DNA of 13,918 nucleotides, taken from assembly GCA_031292735.1 (NCBI GenBank), contig JARLGP010000038.1, positions 1 through 13,918 on the forward strand. The letters run 5' to 3'. The number at the start of each line of letters is the position of its first letter. Position 1 is the stretch's first letter. The translations under genes and the position numbers were made by a program. This DNA comes from Holophaga sp. (GTDB lineage Bacteria > Acidobacteriota > Holophagae > Holophagales > Holophagaceae). The notes beneath the pieces were generated by a model, which worked only from the letters and a program-made list of their open reading frames with translations, was not told the origin of the DNA and did not search any database. Shown here piece by piece: positions 13,850 to 13,918 of the stretch.

Positions 13850-13918
13850 GATTTCCCGGAAGGTCACGCGCTCCTAGTATTCAGCCTAAGCATATGGGTT
13901 TGGACATGTTATCATGGA
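13850..13918. other. short 3' intergenic tail
   Basis: The 69 nt after cysI hold no complete gene and no T-tailed hairpin. TTCC-C-GGAA (13853-13861) is a small dyad. The composition turns AT-richer toward the edge, as in a promoter region, but no full promoter is visible before the sequence ends. Confidence 0.3.

Noticed and set aside
12197..13867. 556-codon open frame on the minus strand opposite cysI
   Set aside because: Same antisense GC-skew effect; no recognisable domain, while the plus strand encodes a sulfite reductase with all four cluster cysteines.
1..13918. tRNA, rRNA, CRISPR arrays, insertion sequences, phage or defence genes
   Set aside because: Looked for and not seen: no repeat-spacer pattern, transposase-like frame, terminal inverted repeats or structural RNA signatures. 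The window reads as ordinary metabolic chromosome.

Overview
The window is GC-rich DNA with tightly packed genes, strong AGGAG-type ribosome binding sites and a Gram-negative outer-membrane porin. A complete citrate-fermentation operon next to sulfite-reduction genes would suit a free-living anaerobe or facultative anaerobe. My best guess is a Holophagae-type acidobacterium (Geothrix-like). This is inferred from protein flavour and metabolism, not from a marker gene.

Layout. (1) 1-312, minus: start of a periplasmic ABC substrate-binding protein, cut by the window edge. (2) 313-564: divergent intergenic region with a perfect TGTGA-N6-TCACA (CRP-type) site and an 18-bp imperfect palindrome. (3) 565-1932, plus: outer-membrane porin followed by a strong hairpin. 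(4) 2130-8981, plus: citrate operon made of citrate/H+ symporter, citC (ligase), citD (acyl carrier), an uncharacterised PPC/DUF296 gene, citE, citF and a fused citXG. From citC on, the genes are separated by 3 nt or overlap by 4-14 nt. (5) 8998-10450, minus: YeiH-family transporter, preceded by a 41-aa single-helix microprotein. Both lie behind what reads as a cysteine-responsive transcription attenuator: a 23-aa leader ORF with two adjacent Cys codons, competing RNA segments and a T-tailed terminator. (6) 10853-13849, plus: siroheme synthesis (uroporphyrinogen-III methyltransferase, precorrin-2 dehydrogenase) and sulfite reductase hemoprotein.

How the genes work together. Porin and symporter would bring citrate across the two membranes. 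CitC acetylates the prosthetic group on CitD, CitXG makes and attaches that group, and CitDEF cleaves citrate to acetate and oxaloacetate. In the second half, CobA and SirC make siroheme for CysI, which reduces sulfite to sulfide for cysteine synthesis. The divergent microprotein/YeiH unit appears to be switched on when charged Cys-tRNA is scarce, tying an uncharacterised transporter to sulfur status.

The most notable items are the Cys-Cys leader/attenuator with its microprotein, and the PPC gene, lacking its usual histidines, inside the citrate lyase operon.
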